64,000 nt of DNA from Photobacterium kagoshimensis (GTDB lineage Bacteria > Pseudomonadota > Gammaproteobacteria > Enterobacterales > Vibrionaceae). Made by a program: the position numbers and the translations under genes. Shown in pieces: positions 33,913-43,778 of the stretch; the first letter of the stretch is position 1, and every line of letters starts with the position of its first letter. Under the pieces are notes generated by a model, which had not been told where the DNA came from, searched no databases, and was given only the letters and a program-made list of their open reading frames with translations. The stretch spans positions 310,001 through 374,000 of the forward strand of contig NZ_JAKJSO010000010.1 in the NCBI RefSeq assembly GCF_050337045.1. Reading direction: 5' to 3'.

Positions 33913-34350
33913 ACACTCCTACAACGACTCAATGTGCAGTAGAAAGTTTAGGTGTTAATCAATTTTTGCCGAGGCTTTAACTGTCTTAATAATGAAACCC
34001 AGCCGCTCTGACTAAAATAGAGGATAGAGTTAAGGCAAGAAAGTACCAATTTGACCACAGTTTTTATGGCTAATGTTGCTAAGAAGTTCTACTATGCATT
34101 TAGTGAACAGTGCTTTATTCAACTCACAAGTGTACGCTGAAAATGGCTATAAATTGAGTAGATCAATAATACCCATAAATTTTAGTCAAATATTTAACAT
34201 TACCTATCACACTGAAATTAAAAGATTATCACTCATCCGATGAGTTTTTAAATGAGATCTAACGCACAAAATGTTTTCTGATACTGCCTGTAAGCCATTA
34301 TAATATCTGGCTCTGTCGAGGTGACATGATTTCTAACAAGGTTCATATTC
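33913..34350. other. Intergenic region without a visible gene
   Basis: About 440 AT-rich bases lie between divergent genes. One small palindrome (ACTCATC/GATGAGT with a single central base, 34231-34245) lies about 105 bases before the MaoC gene. No gene or RNA is visible. Confidence 0.5.
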
Positions 34351-35046
34351 ATGAAAGTAGTCGATTTTCTTAAGCAAAAGCGTGAAGCTCTAGCGCACAA
34401 TCCGTTTGAACTTAAAGACTGGCTATCTCCATCTATTCGCGATTATTGGAGCGAGTTCTTAGATAAAGCGAACAATAGTCAACTTGTCGCTTGGGGCCGT
34501 GACCAAAAAATCGCCGCATCTAATGATGCTATTGCGCCAGAACCGGAAATCAAGCAACCTGCGCCGATTGAGTTGTCTGAAGAAGCTCAACGTGTAAAAG
34601 AAGAGATCGAAGCTAACTTAGGTGAAGAAATTCACGTCGGTGATTGGCTTGTGGTAGATCAAGACCGCATTAACCAATTTGCAGCCGTTACTGAAGATCA
34701 CCAATGGATCCATACCGACCCTGAACGCGCCGCTGAAGAGTCACCGTTTAAAACAACTATCGCACATGGTTTTTTAACGCTGTCTTTACTCTCGGTTCTA
34801 ACTGACAGTGTTGATCCAGCTAAGCAAACATTCCCATCAGCAAAAATGACAGTTAACTTTGGCTTAAATAAAGTTCGCTTCCCATACCCAGTAAAAGCGG
34901 GTGTTCGCGTACGTGCTCGCACATCTATTCAGTCTGTTACACCAATCAAGCGTGGTCTTGAGATTGTTCAAGAAATCAAAGTTGAGATTGAAGGTTGTCG
35001 CCGCCCAGGCTGTGTTGCAGAATCAGTGATCCGCCTTTACTTCTAA
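34351..35046 (+). CDS. MaoC-family enoyl-CoA hydratase-like protein
   Basis: The last 135 or so residues form a hotdog-fold hydratase with the conserved Asp and His in FAAVTEDHQWIHTDPERA and the following AHGFLTLSLL. Family members hydrate enoyl-CoA to (R)-3-hydroxyacyl-CoA, feeding polyhydroxyalkanoate synthesis or beta-oxidation. The N-terminal 90 residues are charged and helical and may be an interaction domain. It is a single gene closed by a terminator. Confidence 0.85.
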   Translation: MKVVDFLKQKREALAHNPFELKDWLSPSIRDYWSEFLDKANNSQLVAWGRDQKIAASNDAIAPEPEIKQPAPIELSEEAQRVKEEIEANLGEEIHVGDWLVVDQDRINQFAAVTEDHQWIHTDPERAAEESPFKTTIAHGFLTLSLLSVLTDSVDPAKQTFPSAKMTVNFGLNKVRFPYPVKAGVRVRARTSIQSVTPIKRGLEIVQEIKVEIEGCRRPGCVAESVIRLYF

Positions 35047-35068
35047 GCACAGAGTAACACCAAACTAA

Positions 35069-35100
35069 TAAGCCGAGATATTATCTCGGCTTTGTCGTTT
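35069..35100 (+). terminator. Terminator after the MaoC gene
   Basis: AAGCCGAGATA and ATCTCGGCTT form a stem, followed by TGTCGTTTT. Confidence 0.75.
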
Positions 35101-35108
35101 TATCACCC

Positions 35109-35915
35109 TTAGCTATTTTCTTTCTGCTTTACGCGACGTGCAAAGAACCAAGCTTTACGCAATACATAGACAAAAATGGCGAGAATAGGTAGCCAAGGTA
35201 GTAGATAGGCAATAGCTGTAATCGCTTGGCCAATACTTTCCGATAAATTAGTAATAAAATCGCTGCCCGCATCTTTTATCGGAGTCATAAATGATGGCGG
35301 CTCATACGAATATAAGCTAACCGACACAACATCTAAATTAACCCGCTGCTTTAACTTTGCCTGCTCACCTTGCGCCGTTTCTATCTGTGACTGAACTTGT
35401 GCAAGTTCGCTCGCTATTTGAACTAGTGCACTCACATCTTGCCCTGAGATCTTTTTTAGGTCGAGCAATTCTTTTTTATAGCCCATCAACATCGCTAAAC
35501 GTTGTTCACTATCTACAATCGCCCCTGTTAAATCTTCACTCGTTGTCGAAAGGTTTTTAGTTTCACCCTCTAAGGAAGCGAGTGCCAAAAAGTCATTTAC
35601 GGCAGTAGGTAAAATTTTGACTTCAACATTGGCTTGTATATAGCGATCTGTATTTAAGTAACTACTTGTCAGTGTGCATTGATACTCGGTCACTTGTTGG
35701 CATTTATCCAATAAATCTTGATAACGTGGTTCAACATCCTCCCTTTGGAGCTCAACGGAGACACTATGGTAATAAGCAAGTGTTGAATCATCTGTACCGT
35801 CACCTTGTTGGCTATATACTTGAGGCGTCGTTGACTGGTATGGCTGGCTATCATCACCACACCCCATCAAACTTAGCAGTGAAATACTGAATAACATCCA
35901 CATTAATTTCTTCAT
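35109..35915 (-). CDS. DUF4349-type lipoprotein
   Basis: The 268-residue precursor has a lipobox (LSLMGC) and a central region like DUF4349: YIQANVEVKILPTAVNDFLAL, the ENLS-like segment GETKNLSTTSEDLTGAIVDS, and a coiled coil (QIASELAQVQSQIETAQGEQ). A membrane segment near the C-terminus (AIAYLLPWLPILAIFVYVL) precedes a basic tail. The start at 35915 is preferred because GGGAG lies eight bases upstream. Function unknown. Confidence 0.78.
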   Translation of the reverse strand: MKKLMWMLFSISLLSLMGCGDDSQPYQSTTPQVYSQQGDGTDDSTLAYYHSVSVELQREDVEPRYQDLLDKCQQVTEYQCTLTSSYLNTDRYIQANVEVKILPTAVNDFLALASLEGETKNLSTTSEDLTGAIVDSEQRLAMLMGYKKELLDLKKISGQDVSALVQIASELAQVQSQIETAQGEQAKLKQRVNLDVVSVSLYSYEPPSFMTPIKDAGSDFITNLSESIGQAITAIAYLLPWLPILAIFVYVLRKAWFFARRVKQKENS

Positions 35916-36183
35916 CTTTATCACTCCCTTATAGCTAAATAGTGCATTGATTACTTAGCAAATACATACATTCTGTCGTTATCAATTTAAAAATTCGAAT
36001 TGGTCAAAGAAATATATTGAACAATGTACAATTAATAATAGCACGTAAACAACCTGAAAGATAGATTCGCACTCACGACGAATCTATTCTTCTAACCTAT
36101 CATTAGATTAAGCATTGAATCAATTTATACTTAGCGAGGGCCTAATGTTGATTACTTTCATCAAAATCAGCTTATAGCATAAG

Positions 36184-36876
36184 CTAGCAAGTAGTTTTAA
36201 TAACTATCTTCATTGCTTCTCGTTGGCTTAATGGTGCCAATTTCGAGCGGTGCCTATGGATGAAAAGATTCACGTAGCTAGGATCCGTTTTTGAATACTC
36301 ACGCAATACCCACCCTATCGCCTTTTGAATAAAAAACTCTTTTTCATGCGCTAACATCAAAATCGTTTCTTCAAGCAAGGATAAGTTCGTATCACCTTTG
36401 TGTTTGAGATGTGCGAGTAAAGACGCTCGACGCAACCACATATTCTCGCTTACTCGCCACGTTCTCAGCTTAGCTTCAAACTCGCGATGATCTTTCACTA
36501 GCTCGCCGATTAAATTGGAAGCAAGCTTATCCACAGTATCCCAATTATCCGCCGTTGCTAGCATCTCTTCATAGACTTCAAAGGCTTCTTTCGTGCGAAA
36601 TTTTTTATAATATTCAGCAACATCCATTGCCAGGTATAATTCTTCGCGATGCGTACCAGACCATAACCAAAGCACGAGTCGACGATAGTTGGTAAAATCA
36701 TCAACAAGTGTATGTGCTCTGGCTTGTTTAAACACTTCTTTTCGGGCGGGACTTTTTACACCATAAAACGGTTGCTGGATTTTCATGTATGCTTGCATAG
36801 CGATAGCATCATCTTTATTCGACACTTCCACTAAGCGCTGCTGCATGAAAATGACCATAGGGATCATTAGAGACAT
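36184..36876 (-). CDS. DNA alkylation repair protein (AlkD-like HEAT-repeat glycosylase)
   Basis: The 230-residue protein has the AlkD family pattern: MKIQQPFYGVKSPARKEVFK at the start, then helical repeats with ATADNWDTVDKLASNLIGEL, LRRASLLAHLKHKG and EFFIQKAIGWVLREYSKTDP. Family members remove bulky or cationic alkylated bases by clamping DNA between HEAT-like repeats. It is a single gene. ATG 36876 is kept, although the codons at 36858 and 36846 are possible starts. Confidence 0.82.
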   Translation of the reverse strand: MSLMIPMVIFMQQRLVEVSNKDDAIAMQAYMKIQQPFYGVKSPARKEVFKQARAHTLVDDFTNYRRLVLWLWSGTHREELYLAMDVAEYYKKFRTKEAFEVYEEMLATADNWDTVDKLASNLIGELVKDHREFEAKLRTWRVSENMWLRRASLLAHLKHKGDTNLSLLEETILMLAHEKEFFIQKAIGWVLREYSKTDPSYVNLFIHRHRSKLAPLSQREAMKIVIKTTC

Positions 36877-36956
36877 GGACTTTCTTTCTACTTAATATCG
36901 TTTTTATGACGCTATTCTAAATGGGTTCGAACCACATTGGAAAGAATTAAAACCAG

Positions 36957-36989
36957 TAAAAAAGCCAGCTTCATTATAAAGCTGGCTTC
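36957..36989 (-). terminator. Terminator after the DUF4382 gene
   Basis: A 10-bp stem (AAGCCAGCTT/AAGCTGGCTT) with a T run on the minus strand side lies 26 bases after the stop of the lipoprotein gene. Confidence 0.8.
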
Positions 36990-37014
36990 AGTTATTCATC
37001 TATAGCTGACTTAA

Positions 37015-37986
37015 TTAATATTGAAGATCCACGGTTAAACCGGTTTCTGTCAGGTTCTGATCTTTAACCACAGGGCTCATCAGGTTAATGGCATCGCCAG
37101 CTTGAACTGGGTCATCAGCTGCACCATCACACGCTAGCGCAACGTCGTAGCGCCCTAATGGTAGGAAACCGACACTGTATTTTCCTGTACTTGAATCAAC
37201 TTTTGCCGATGTATAAGGTTCAGTCGATGAGCCAAGATCCCCGTAGTTATCATCTGTTCGTGGTAGATAAATATAAGCATACGCCTTATTTAGATTACCC
37301 TCTGAAACACACGAACCTTCCGCAACCGTTCCTTGAAGCGTAGCTACATTCTCATTTTTCACTAAACGTAAACCACGGGGTTTTAACTGATAACCGTGGG
37401 CATTAGAAACCATGCTTTTTCGTAAATCGAACTCAAGTGTATACGCTTGTGTGGCATTTGCGGTTACATCAAAACCATCGAGCTTAAGCTCACCACTTGG
37501 CACGCGAATATCGAGTTTATTACCTGTCACAATTTCTTCTACATGTGAATACGGTGTTCCATCCGTATACACACCAGAGCTATCATTCCATGTAGACAAC
37601 ACAGATAAGCGCATTTGGCTATATTGCCCAGCCTCTAGCTTTTCATCACTCAAAACTTGCAGTGCATTCGCACCTTGGTAATCCAATAGATCAATCACCA
37701 TAAACAGCGGATCGCCATTAGCATCTTTCGGAATTTCTAGTCCATTCGGGATACATCCCTGTGAACTTTGATCAGCAGCGAATGATGTCGTCGTCCATGC
37801 CGATTCAGAACCGTTACTATGCTTTACCGTAATTTTATCAAAGGCCACGCAAACTTTATTTAAGCCATCTACTGGAGCATCTGAGAAGGCCAGTGAAAAA
37901 GTACCTTCATTATTTGTATTAGAGTCTGAACCGCCACAACCAGAAAGTGCTAAACCTAAAGCACTAACAATAAGCATTTTATTCAT
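37015..37986 (-). CDS. DUF4382-domain lipoprotein
   Basis: The 323-residue precursor has a lipobox (LALSGC). A DUF4382 domain follows (FSLAFSDAPVDGLNKVCVAF, DKITVKHSNG, and LDLLDYQGANALQVLSDE-like sequence), common in marine gammaproteobacterial surface lipoproteins. The second half (LQGTVAEGSC, GKYSVGFLPLGRYDVALACDG) reads like a carboxypeptidase-regulatory-type beta sandwich. Function unknown; it is probably outer-membrane anchored. Confidence 0.82.
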   Translation of the reverse strand: MNKMLIVSALGLALSGCGGSDSNTNNEGTFSLAFSDAPVDGLNKVCVAFDKITVKHSNGSESAWTTTSFAADQSSQGCIPNGLEIPKDANGDPLFMVIDLLDYQGANALQVLSDEKLEAGQYSQMRLSVLSTWNDSSGVYTDGTPYSHVEEIVTGNKLDIRVPSGELKLDGFDVTANATQAYTLEFDLRKSMVSNAHGYQLKPRGLRLVKNENVATLQGTVAEGSCVSEGNLNKAYAYIYLPRTDDNYGDLGSSTEPYTSAKVDSSTGKYSVGFLPLGRYDVALACDGAADDPVQAGDAINLMSPVVKDQNLTETGLTVDLQY

Positions 37987-38183
37987 GAGATTTACCTGAT
38001 AACGATCAATCTATATAGCTTAATACACCCATAATCAAAGCATAGTAGCTGTATCTAAAAGGCATCATTCCTGACATAAAACTCACAAAAGGATGAACAC
38101 TAACATAAAAAAAAATACATCAAGGTTAGTAAAAGCAGACAGCCATGATTAAATAACGCCCGCAAGCAAAAGAATAAATGTGA

Positions 38184-38597
38184 TTAAAAACTCACTTTTC
38201 CTCGCAACGATTTGGTTTGCCCACGTTGATTTTTTTTATCCATACGGCGCTTTTGTGAGTTACGCGTCGGCTTCGTGGCTCGACGACTTTTTTGCACCAC
38301 AGTGGCAGATAAAATCAGCTCTTTTAAACGATTAAGCGCATCTTCTTTGTTCATATCTTGGGTGCGGAATTGCTGGGCTTTGATGATAACCACCCCTTCT
38401 TTGGTGATCCGGCTATCAGACAATTTCAACAAACGTTCTTTATAAAAATCAGGGAGTGTTGAGCGATTAATATCAAAGCGAAGATGAATGGCGCTAGAGA
38501 CTTTATTGACATTCTGGCCACCTGCACCTTGTGCACGAATAGCCGTCAGTTCAATTTCCCAATCAGCCAGTTGAACAGTATTAGAGATTGTTAGCAT
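38184..38597 (-). CDS. arfB: Ribosome-rescue peptidyl-tRNA hydrolase ArfB (YaeJ)
   Basis: The 137-residue protein has the release-factor GGQ motif (RAQGAGGQNVNKVSSAIHLRF, GGQ at 26-28) and a basic, flexible C-terminal tail (RRATKPTRNSQKRRMDKKNQ) that enters the mRNA channel. It lacks the stop-codon recognition domain of release factors. ArfB hydrolyses peptidyl-tRNA on stalled ribosomes, working alongside tmRNA and ArfA. Confidence 0.93.
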   Translation of the reverse strand: MLTISNTVQLADWEIELTAIRAQGAGGQNVNKVSSAIHLRFDINRSTLPDFYKERLLKLSDSRITKEGVVIIKAQQFRTQDMNKEDALNRLKELILSATVVQKSRRATKPTRNSQKRRMDKKNQRGQTKSLRGKVSF

Positions 38598-38701
38598 TAA
38601 AAAGCCATTTAGAAAACGAAATAGTACATGTGCATTATAAGTGGTTAAGAATCAAAATTCGCGTTAGGTGACCTTCTTTCTTTCCACGCAACCAACAATA
38701 T

Positions 38702-39616
38702 CTAATTTCCCCCTTTTAATAACTGTTGATGAAGATAGTCACAAATCCAACGATTAATAGGCCTATTGTGGTTAACTTCTAAAAAAGTAGCATGTATAGG
38801 AAATATTAATCGTTGATCTAAATCTGTATTTAACCGTACTAAATCATATTGTTGTTCTGCCTTCTCAAGAAAGATTTTAGGAATGAGGGCATAACCAAGC
38901 CGACAACTGGTCAGTAACAACATCTGCTCTGTCGTTTCTACTTCCAATATTGTATTTGAGAAATTCAATTCTGTTTTTAATGATGGGGGCTCCGGCATGA
39001 GATATGTAACCTGACATCCCATCTCTAAATCTGCAAAACTAACTCTATCCATTTTTGCTAATGGGTGATCAACATGTGATACAAAACATGCTTCAATGCT
39101 GCCTAATCCTATCGAGCTAATCCCTTCTTCTTTCGCTGCAATAAAGACATTAACTGCAAAGTCAACCTCGCCTGCCTGTACTTTATCGTGAATTTGAAAC
39201 AATGATGGTTCCAATAAAGAAAACCGAGTTGTAGGAAAAGTATTCACCAACGCTCGAATAAAGTACTGCATATCTTCTTGCGTAAATATTGGTGGCAAAG
39301 CAACGCGCATTTCAGTTTCGACACCCATGCTTAGCCCAAGACAGAATGTATTTAAGTCATCAAACGTCTTAACTGTATGCCGGCTACGCTGCAAAACTGT
39401 CTCGCCCTGAGCCGTTAGTTGAATTCGTTTTGATGAAAAGCTGCGCTTAAATAAAACGATACCAGTCTGGTCTTCCATTTGGTCAATCAAGCGGCTAATT
39501 GTTGACTGAGAACACTTCAATAGTTTCGCTGCCTTGTTCATAGAACCACTATCTACAACAGCTAAAAATGCACGTAATTGAACAGGTGTTAGCATTTCAT
39601 TATCCACTTTCTGCAT
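38702..39616 (-). CDS. LysR-family transcriptional regulator
   Basis: The 304-residue protein has the LysR helix-turn-helix (VQLRAFLAVVDSGSMNKAAK, CSQSTISRLIDQMEDQTGIVLF) and a substrate-binding domain from about residue 95. It is divergent from the secreted Ntn-hydrolase gene with 72 bases between, the classic LysR layout, so it probably controls that gene. The start could also be ATG 39595. Confidence 0.85.
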   Translation of the reverse strand: MQKVDNEMLTPVQLRAFLAVVDSGSMNKAAKLLKCSQSTISRLIDQMEDQTGIVLFKRSFSSKRIQLTAQGETVLQRSRHTVKTFDDLNTFCLGLSMGVETEMRVALPPIFTQEDMQYFIRALVNTFPTTRFSLLEPSLFQIHDKVQAGEVDFAVNVFIAAKEEGISSIGLGSIEACFVSHVDHPLAKMDRVSFADLEMGCQVTYLMPEPPSLKTELNFSNTILEVETTEQMLLLTSCRLGYALIPKIFLEKAEQQYDLVRLNTDLDQRLIFPIHATFLEVNHNRPINRWICDYLHQQLLKGGN

Positions 39617-39688
39617 AGTTACTAGCTTAGTTTAATCCGTAATCTTCACTTATTCTACAGGTAAACCTGATAATAATGGTGCATTCAC

Positions 39689-40921
39689 ATGAATAAGTTT
39701 TTTCTTACTTCCGTAATTTGCAGCGCTCTTCTTTCTGCATCTTACATGCCATCTGCACAAGCAAAAGAAAATATCAACGGTCCTATGTTTGGGGAATCAC
39801 GTAGCGCACTGTATAACGAAGTCGTTGTCAGAAAGCTCGCAGGAAATGTATTTGATAAAGATTACGCTGATAAAATGGTTTCTTCGTTCACTAAAGAGTA
39901 CATAACCGCAACAGTGAATGCAGAGCTAGCATCAATGCAGAAAACGATTAGTGATTTTACAACCTTCAAAGAAAAAGCTGCCAATCAATTACCTGTACTA
40001 AAAGGTTTTGATCCTGAAATGCATGCTTATGTTGTTCGTTTAGCTGAATTACTGACAGTAGATATTGAAGACCTATGGGTTAGCTTTTATGCAGATGCAG
40101 CATGGGTTGAGAGCATGCAACCTAAGCTCATTTATGCTTGGAACCACAATGGTGAACTTAAGAATAAAATATTCTCAGAAATGTTCAAAGGTAGGGGGGG
40201 TTGTACAACAGCAGCGTGGAGCAACGGTATTGTTGGCGGTAATGAAGATTTTGCCTCCATTTATGGTGGTACAGGTGAACTCATTGTATCTGACAACTTA
40301 CTGTTTGAAGGCTCATATAATGGCGCATGGCGAGCACAAAGCAGGCATATTGGAATGGTTGTTAACACACTAGTCTCGGATAGCCTTGCTGATGGCGCAA
40401 ATGGCTTACCTCAACCAATCATTATTGCTAGTGTGGTTAAACGGGCCAAAAATGTGCCTGATGCCATAAAAATGCTCGATAGCGTTAGAGGAGAATCACC
40501 GTTTAACTACACAATGGCTGATACGGAAGGTAACGCGGCAGCATACAACATGCTAAAAAAGCCGCTGAAAGTAACCGTTCTACCGGTCAATGGGGCGGTA
40601 ACACATACCAACCACCGTACAAGCTCACGCAAGAGTATTCTAAGAGCATGGGGGGATGACTACCAGCAAGCCAATAGCCACTTTGGATACTCAATTGCAA
40701 GAAGAGACACTGCCAATACACTGACCCGTATTGTGCCACATGATGAACGAACGGCTGGAACGATGAAAACCATTCTTCGCACCCAACCTATTTTAATGCG
40801 CGCAGCACGAGGCGAAGATTTTGGTACTATCTATAGTTTTGTGATGGACGTACCTCAGGGCTGTATATACATGACACCTGATCGACCTGATCTTACTGAT
40901 TATAAAAAAGTATGTTTTTAA
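39689..40921 (+). CDS. Exported C45-like Ntn-hydrolase (acyltransferase/amidase)
   Basis: The 410-residue precursor has a signal peptide (FFLTSVICSALLSASYMPSAQA). The likely catalytic Cys is in GRGGCTTAAWSNGIVGGNEDF, where members of the C45 family cleave before Cys and use it as nucleophile, and NG/HTNHRTS blocks match the family. Relatives hydrolyse amide bonds, as in penicillin acyltransferase or ceramidase-like enzymes. The substrate is unknown. A LysR gene is divergent from it, suggesting induction by the substrate or product. Confidence 0.72.
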   Translation: MNKFFLTSVICSALLSASYMPSAQAKENINGPMFGESRSALYNEVVVRKLAGNVFDKDYADKMVSSFTKEYITATVNAELASMQKTISDFTTFKEKAANQLPVLKGFDPEMHAYVVRLAELLTVDIEDLWVSFYADAAWVESMQPKLIYAWNHNGELKNKIFSEMFKGRGGCTTAAWSNGIVGGNEDFASIYGGTGELIVSDNLLFEGSYNGAWRAQSRHIGMVVNTLVSDSLADGANGLPQPIIIASVVKRAKNVPDAIKMLDSVRGESPFNYTMADTEGNAAAYNMLKKPLKVTVLPVNGAVTHTNHRTSSRKSILRAWGDDYQQANSHFGYSIARRDTANTLTRIVPHDERTAGTMKTILRTQPILMRAARGEDFGTIYSFVMDVPQGCIYMTPDRPDLTDYKKVCF

Positions 40922-40961
40922 TATCGTCTGGATAGTTAGCAATACATTTAATCATTTGTAT

Positions 40962-40990
40962 AAAGCGGCTATATAAAGCCGCTTTTATTA
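40962..40990. terminator. Bidirectional terminator between the Ntn-hydrolase and maeA
   Basis: AAAGCGGCT and AGCCGCTTT form a 9-bp stem with T-rich sequence on both sides; it lies between convergent genes. Confidence 0.75.
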
Positions 40991-41034
40991 TATTATCAGG
41001 AGTACTGAAAATCCGCGTTAAGCACGCAATACGC

Positions 41035-42750
41035 TCACACCCGACGATAAGGTAAATACACCGGTTCCCAAATATAGTGGGCAAGTGCCTGCTCAACGTC
41101 TGTTTCACGTAATTGATGGTGAGGATCTGTCGCTTGAATATTGGCGAGGATACGTTTAGCAACAGTAATCGAGACATTGCGAAGCTCACTGATCCTTGGG
41201 TATACGCAGCCTTTGTCTAAATCCTCTTGAGAAACAGCATCAGCCAGCGCATAAGATGCCGTCGTGAACATATCCATGGTAATTTTTTTTGATTGAGAAA
41301 CAATGGATGCCAAGCCAACCCCTGGGAATATAAACACATTATTCCCTTGGCCAATACGGTATTCACGGCCATTGTAATTCACATTATCAAACGGACTACC
41401 TGTCGCAACAATCGCTTGGCCATCACTCCACTGGTAAATATCTTCAGGTAAGGCTTCACAATTTGCTGTTGGGTTTGAAAGAGGAAATACCATAGGGCGC
41501 TTGGTATATTCCATCATTTTTTGCACATGCTCGGCTTTAAACGCACCGCCAATGCCACTTGTTCCTAAAAGTACCGTCACTGGGTGATTATTAATTAATT
41601 CGGTTAGCGAGACTTTGGTCTCATGTTCGGTTTGCCAACCTTGTGCAAGGGATCTTGGTTTGGCGTACCGTTTTTTATATTCATCAAGCCCTTCACGATC
41701 GTCAAACACTAAGCCTTGAGAGTCGAGTACAAATATTTTTTCGCGTGCAGCACTATGTGAGCAACCTTCTTTTAATAGCCCAGCGAATATTTGGTCAGCA
41801 ACCCCCACACCACCGGCTCCAGCACCATAAACGACGTAGGTTTGATCCACCAGCGTTTCATTTTTAATCTTAACCGCGCCTAAAATACCCGCTAAGACAA
41901 CCGAGCCCGTGCCTTGGATATCATCATTAAAAGACGGTAAATATTCTTCATACTCAGTCAGGTTATCAAAGGCATTCGACTTACTAAAATCTTCCCACTG
42001 TAAAACGGCTTTAGGGAAATTGCGCTTCACTTCATGGACAAATTTTTGAATGAACTGCTTATACTCCTCACCACGCATCCTTTTTCTCGGCACGCCTAAG
42101 TACATAGGATCATCGAGCAGATCTTGATTATCGGTACCCACATCCAGTGCTATCGGTAAGCAGTGTGCAGGATGAATACCAGCCCCTAAGGTATAGAGAG
42201 ATAGCTTACCAATCGGAATACCCATGCCACCCACACCTTGGTCACCTAAACCCAGGATACCTTGGCTATCTGTTACCACGATGATCTTAATGTCTTTCCC
42301 TTGGAAGTGACGGGCAAGCTCACTCATCTGCTCGACATTATCTTGCGTAACATATAAACCCCGCGCTTTTTGATAACGGTGACTAAACTCTTGGCAGGCT
42401 TTACCCACCGTTGGGGTATAAATAATTGGCGTCATTTCCTCGACATGGCGAGACACTAAAGCATAGAACAAGGTTTCATTACGATCTTGCAATGCACGTA
42501 AAAACAAATATTTTTCAATATCTGTCGAAGCATTACGAAAACCATCATAAACACGGTTCAGCTGATCATCGAACGTTTGCACTTTAGGTGGTAATAACCC
42601 TGTTAGCTGGAAAGCTTCCCGCTCTTCATAGCTAAATGCCGTACTTTTATTTAATGTTCTATCATTTAGTAACTCGGTGCCTGTGAGTGAAACTGGGCGA
42701 AATTCGTTGCCGTTTTCGTCTTTCCACCTTAGGTATTTGCCTATGGTCAT
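41035..42750 (-). CDS. maeA: NAD-dependent malic enzyme
   Basis: The 571-residue product is full length for the large NAD-type malic enzyme, which decarboxylates malate to pyruvate. Visible blocks include MTPIIYTPTVGKACQEFSHR, VVTDSQGILGLGDQGVGGMG, NDDIQGTGSVVLAGILGAVK, the nucleotide site YGAGAGGVGVADQI and FPLSNPTANCEA. The ATG at 42750 has a GGAGGG site. It is divergent from modE. Confidence 0.95.
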   Translation of the reverse strand: MTIGKYLRWKDENGNEFRPVSLTGTELLNDRTLNKSTAFSYEEREAFQLTGLLPPKVQTFDDQLNRVYDGFRNASTDIEKYLFLRALQDRNETLFYALVSRHVEEMTPIIYTPTVGKACQEFSHRYQKARGLYVTQDNVEQMSELARHFQGKDIKIIVVTDSQGILGLGDQGVGGMGIPIGKLSLYTLGAGIHPAHCLPIALDVGTDNQDLLDDPMYLGVPRKRMRGEEYKQFIQKFVHEVKRNFPKAVLQWEDFSKSNAFDNLTEYEEYLPSFNDDIQGTGSVVLAGILGAVKIKNETLVDQTYVVYGAGAGGVGVADQIFAGLLKEGCSHSAAREKIFVLDSQGLVFDDREGLDEYKKRYAKPRSLAQGWQTEHETKVSLTELINNHPVTVLLGTSGIGGAFKAEHVQKMMEYTKRPMVFPLSNPTANCEALPEDIYQWSDGQAIVATGSPFDNVNYNGREYRIGQGNNVFIFPGVGLASIVSQSKKITMDMFTTASYALADAVSQEDLDKGCVYPRISELRNVSITVAKRILANIQATDPHHQLRETDVEQALAHYIWEPVYLPYRRV

Positions 42751-42986
42751 GGTATCCCTCCGCGCGATTAACGACTTGTGGTTAAGAAGCCACCATATTA
42801 TGCCTATAGCATCATAAAAAACGTGACATCATAACGAGTTAGCAAGGTTAACGATAACGAGAAGGTACTAACGTGATCTTAAAAGTATACCTATGAAAGC
42901 AAGGCTTAAGTTGCAAAAATTAGTATTATCCACCATAAGGCTATACACTGATGACCCCTTTAATCATACTGATTTAATTCATATTT

Positions 42987-43778
42987 ATGATGAACTTTGA
43001 CGCGCAGTTAACGCTTTTAGATAACGGTAAAATGTATGTAAACCCTCGTCGAATTGCCCTATTAAAAGCCATCTCGCTTACAGGCTCGATCAGCCAAGCA
43101 GCCAAGCTTGCCGAGATCAGTTACAAAGCTGCACATGACGCGCTCAAAGATATGAATAGCCGAGCAGAACAACCTGTGATCACTAGCGAAAAGGGCGGTA
43201 AAGGTGGCGGTGGCGCAACGTTAACCCACACGGGTGAACGATTAGTACAGATGTATGAATTGCTCAACCAAATACAAGATATGGGTCTCCAAGCGTTAAA
43301 TGATGATGATGCACCATTGCACAGTTTGCTAGGTGTTATGAGTAAATTCTCATTGCAAACCAGTGCCCGTAATCAGCTTTTCGGCAGTATTACACACATT
43401 GCAAACCATGAATTACACGATGTGATTACCGTTGAGTTAAAAGGGAAGCAAACCATACTAGCAACTATTACCCATGGCAGTACTGAGCGTTTGGGCTTAG
43501 TTAAAGGTAAAGATGTGGTAGCACTCGTGAAGGGGCCTGCCGTGACGCTATCACCAAATGCCACTAGCGACGATTACGATAATGTACTGTCAGGCACTGT
43601 CTGTTCGGTATTACATGAAAAACATGCATCAGAATATCAATTATCGTTGGAGGGCGGCGACACCCTGTGCGCAACCAATGAACACGCAGGTAACACACCG
43701 AATGAGTCTAATATCTTTGGGGCCACTTGGTTTGCACACTTTCATTCAAACCAAGTGATCATTGCGACGCTAACTTAA
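42987..43778 (+). CDS. modE: Molybdenum-dependent regulator ModE
   Basis: The 263-residue protein has the ModE winged helix (RRIALLKAISLTGSISQAAK, ISYKAAHDALKDMN) and two C-terminal MOP domains (SARNQLFGSITHIANHELHD and NVLSGTVCSVLHEKHASEYQ) that bind molybdate. Loaded ModE represses the molybdate transporter genes. modABC is 13 kb away in this window with a ModE-like palindrome before modA. The ribosome site is weak. Confidence 0.93.
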   Translation: MMNFDAQLTLLDNGKMYVNPRRIALLKAISLTGSISQAAKLAEISYKAAHDALKDMNSRAEQPVITSEKGGKGGGGATLTHTGERLVQMYELLNQIQDMGLQALNDDDAPLHSLLGVMSKFSLQTSARNQLFGSITHIANHELHDVITVELKGKQTILATITHGSTERLGLVKGKDVVALVKGPAVTLSPNATSDDYDNVLSGTVCSVLHEKHASEYQLSLEGGDTLCATNEHAGNTPNESNIFGATWFAHFHSNQVIIATLT

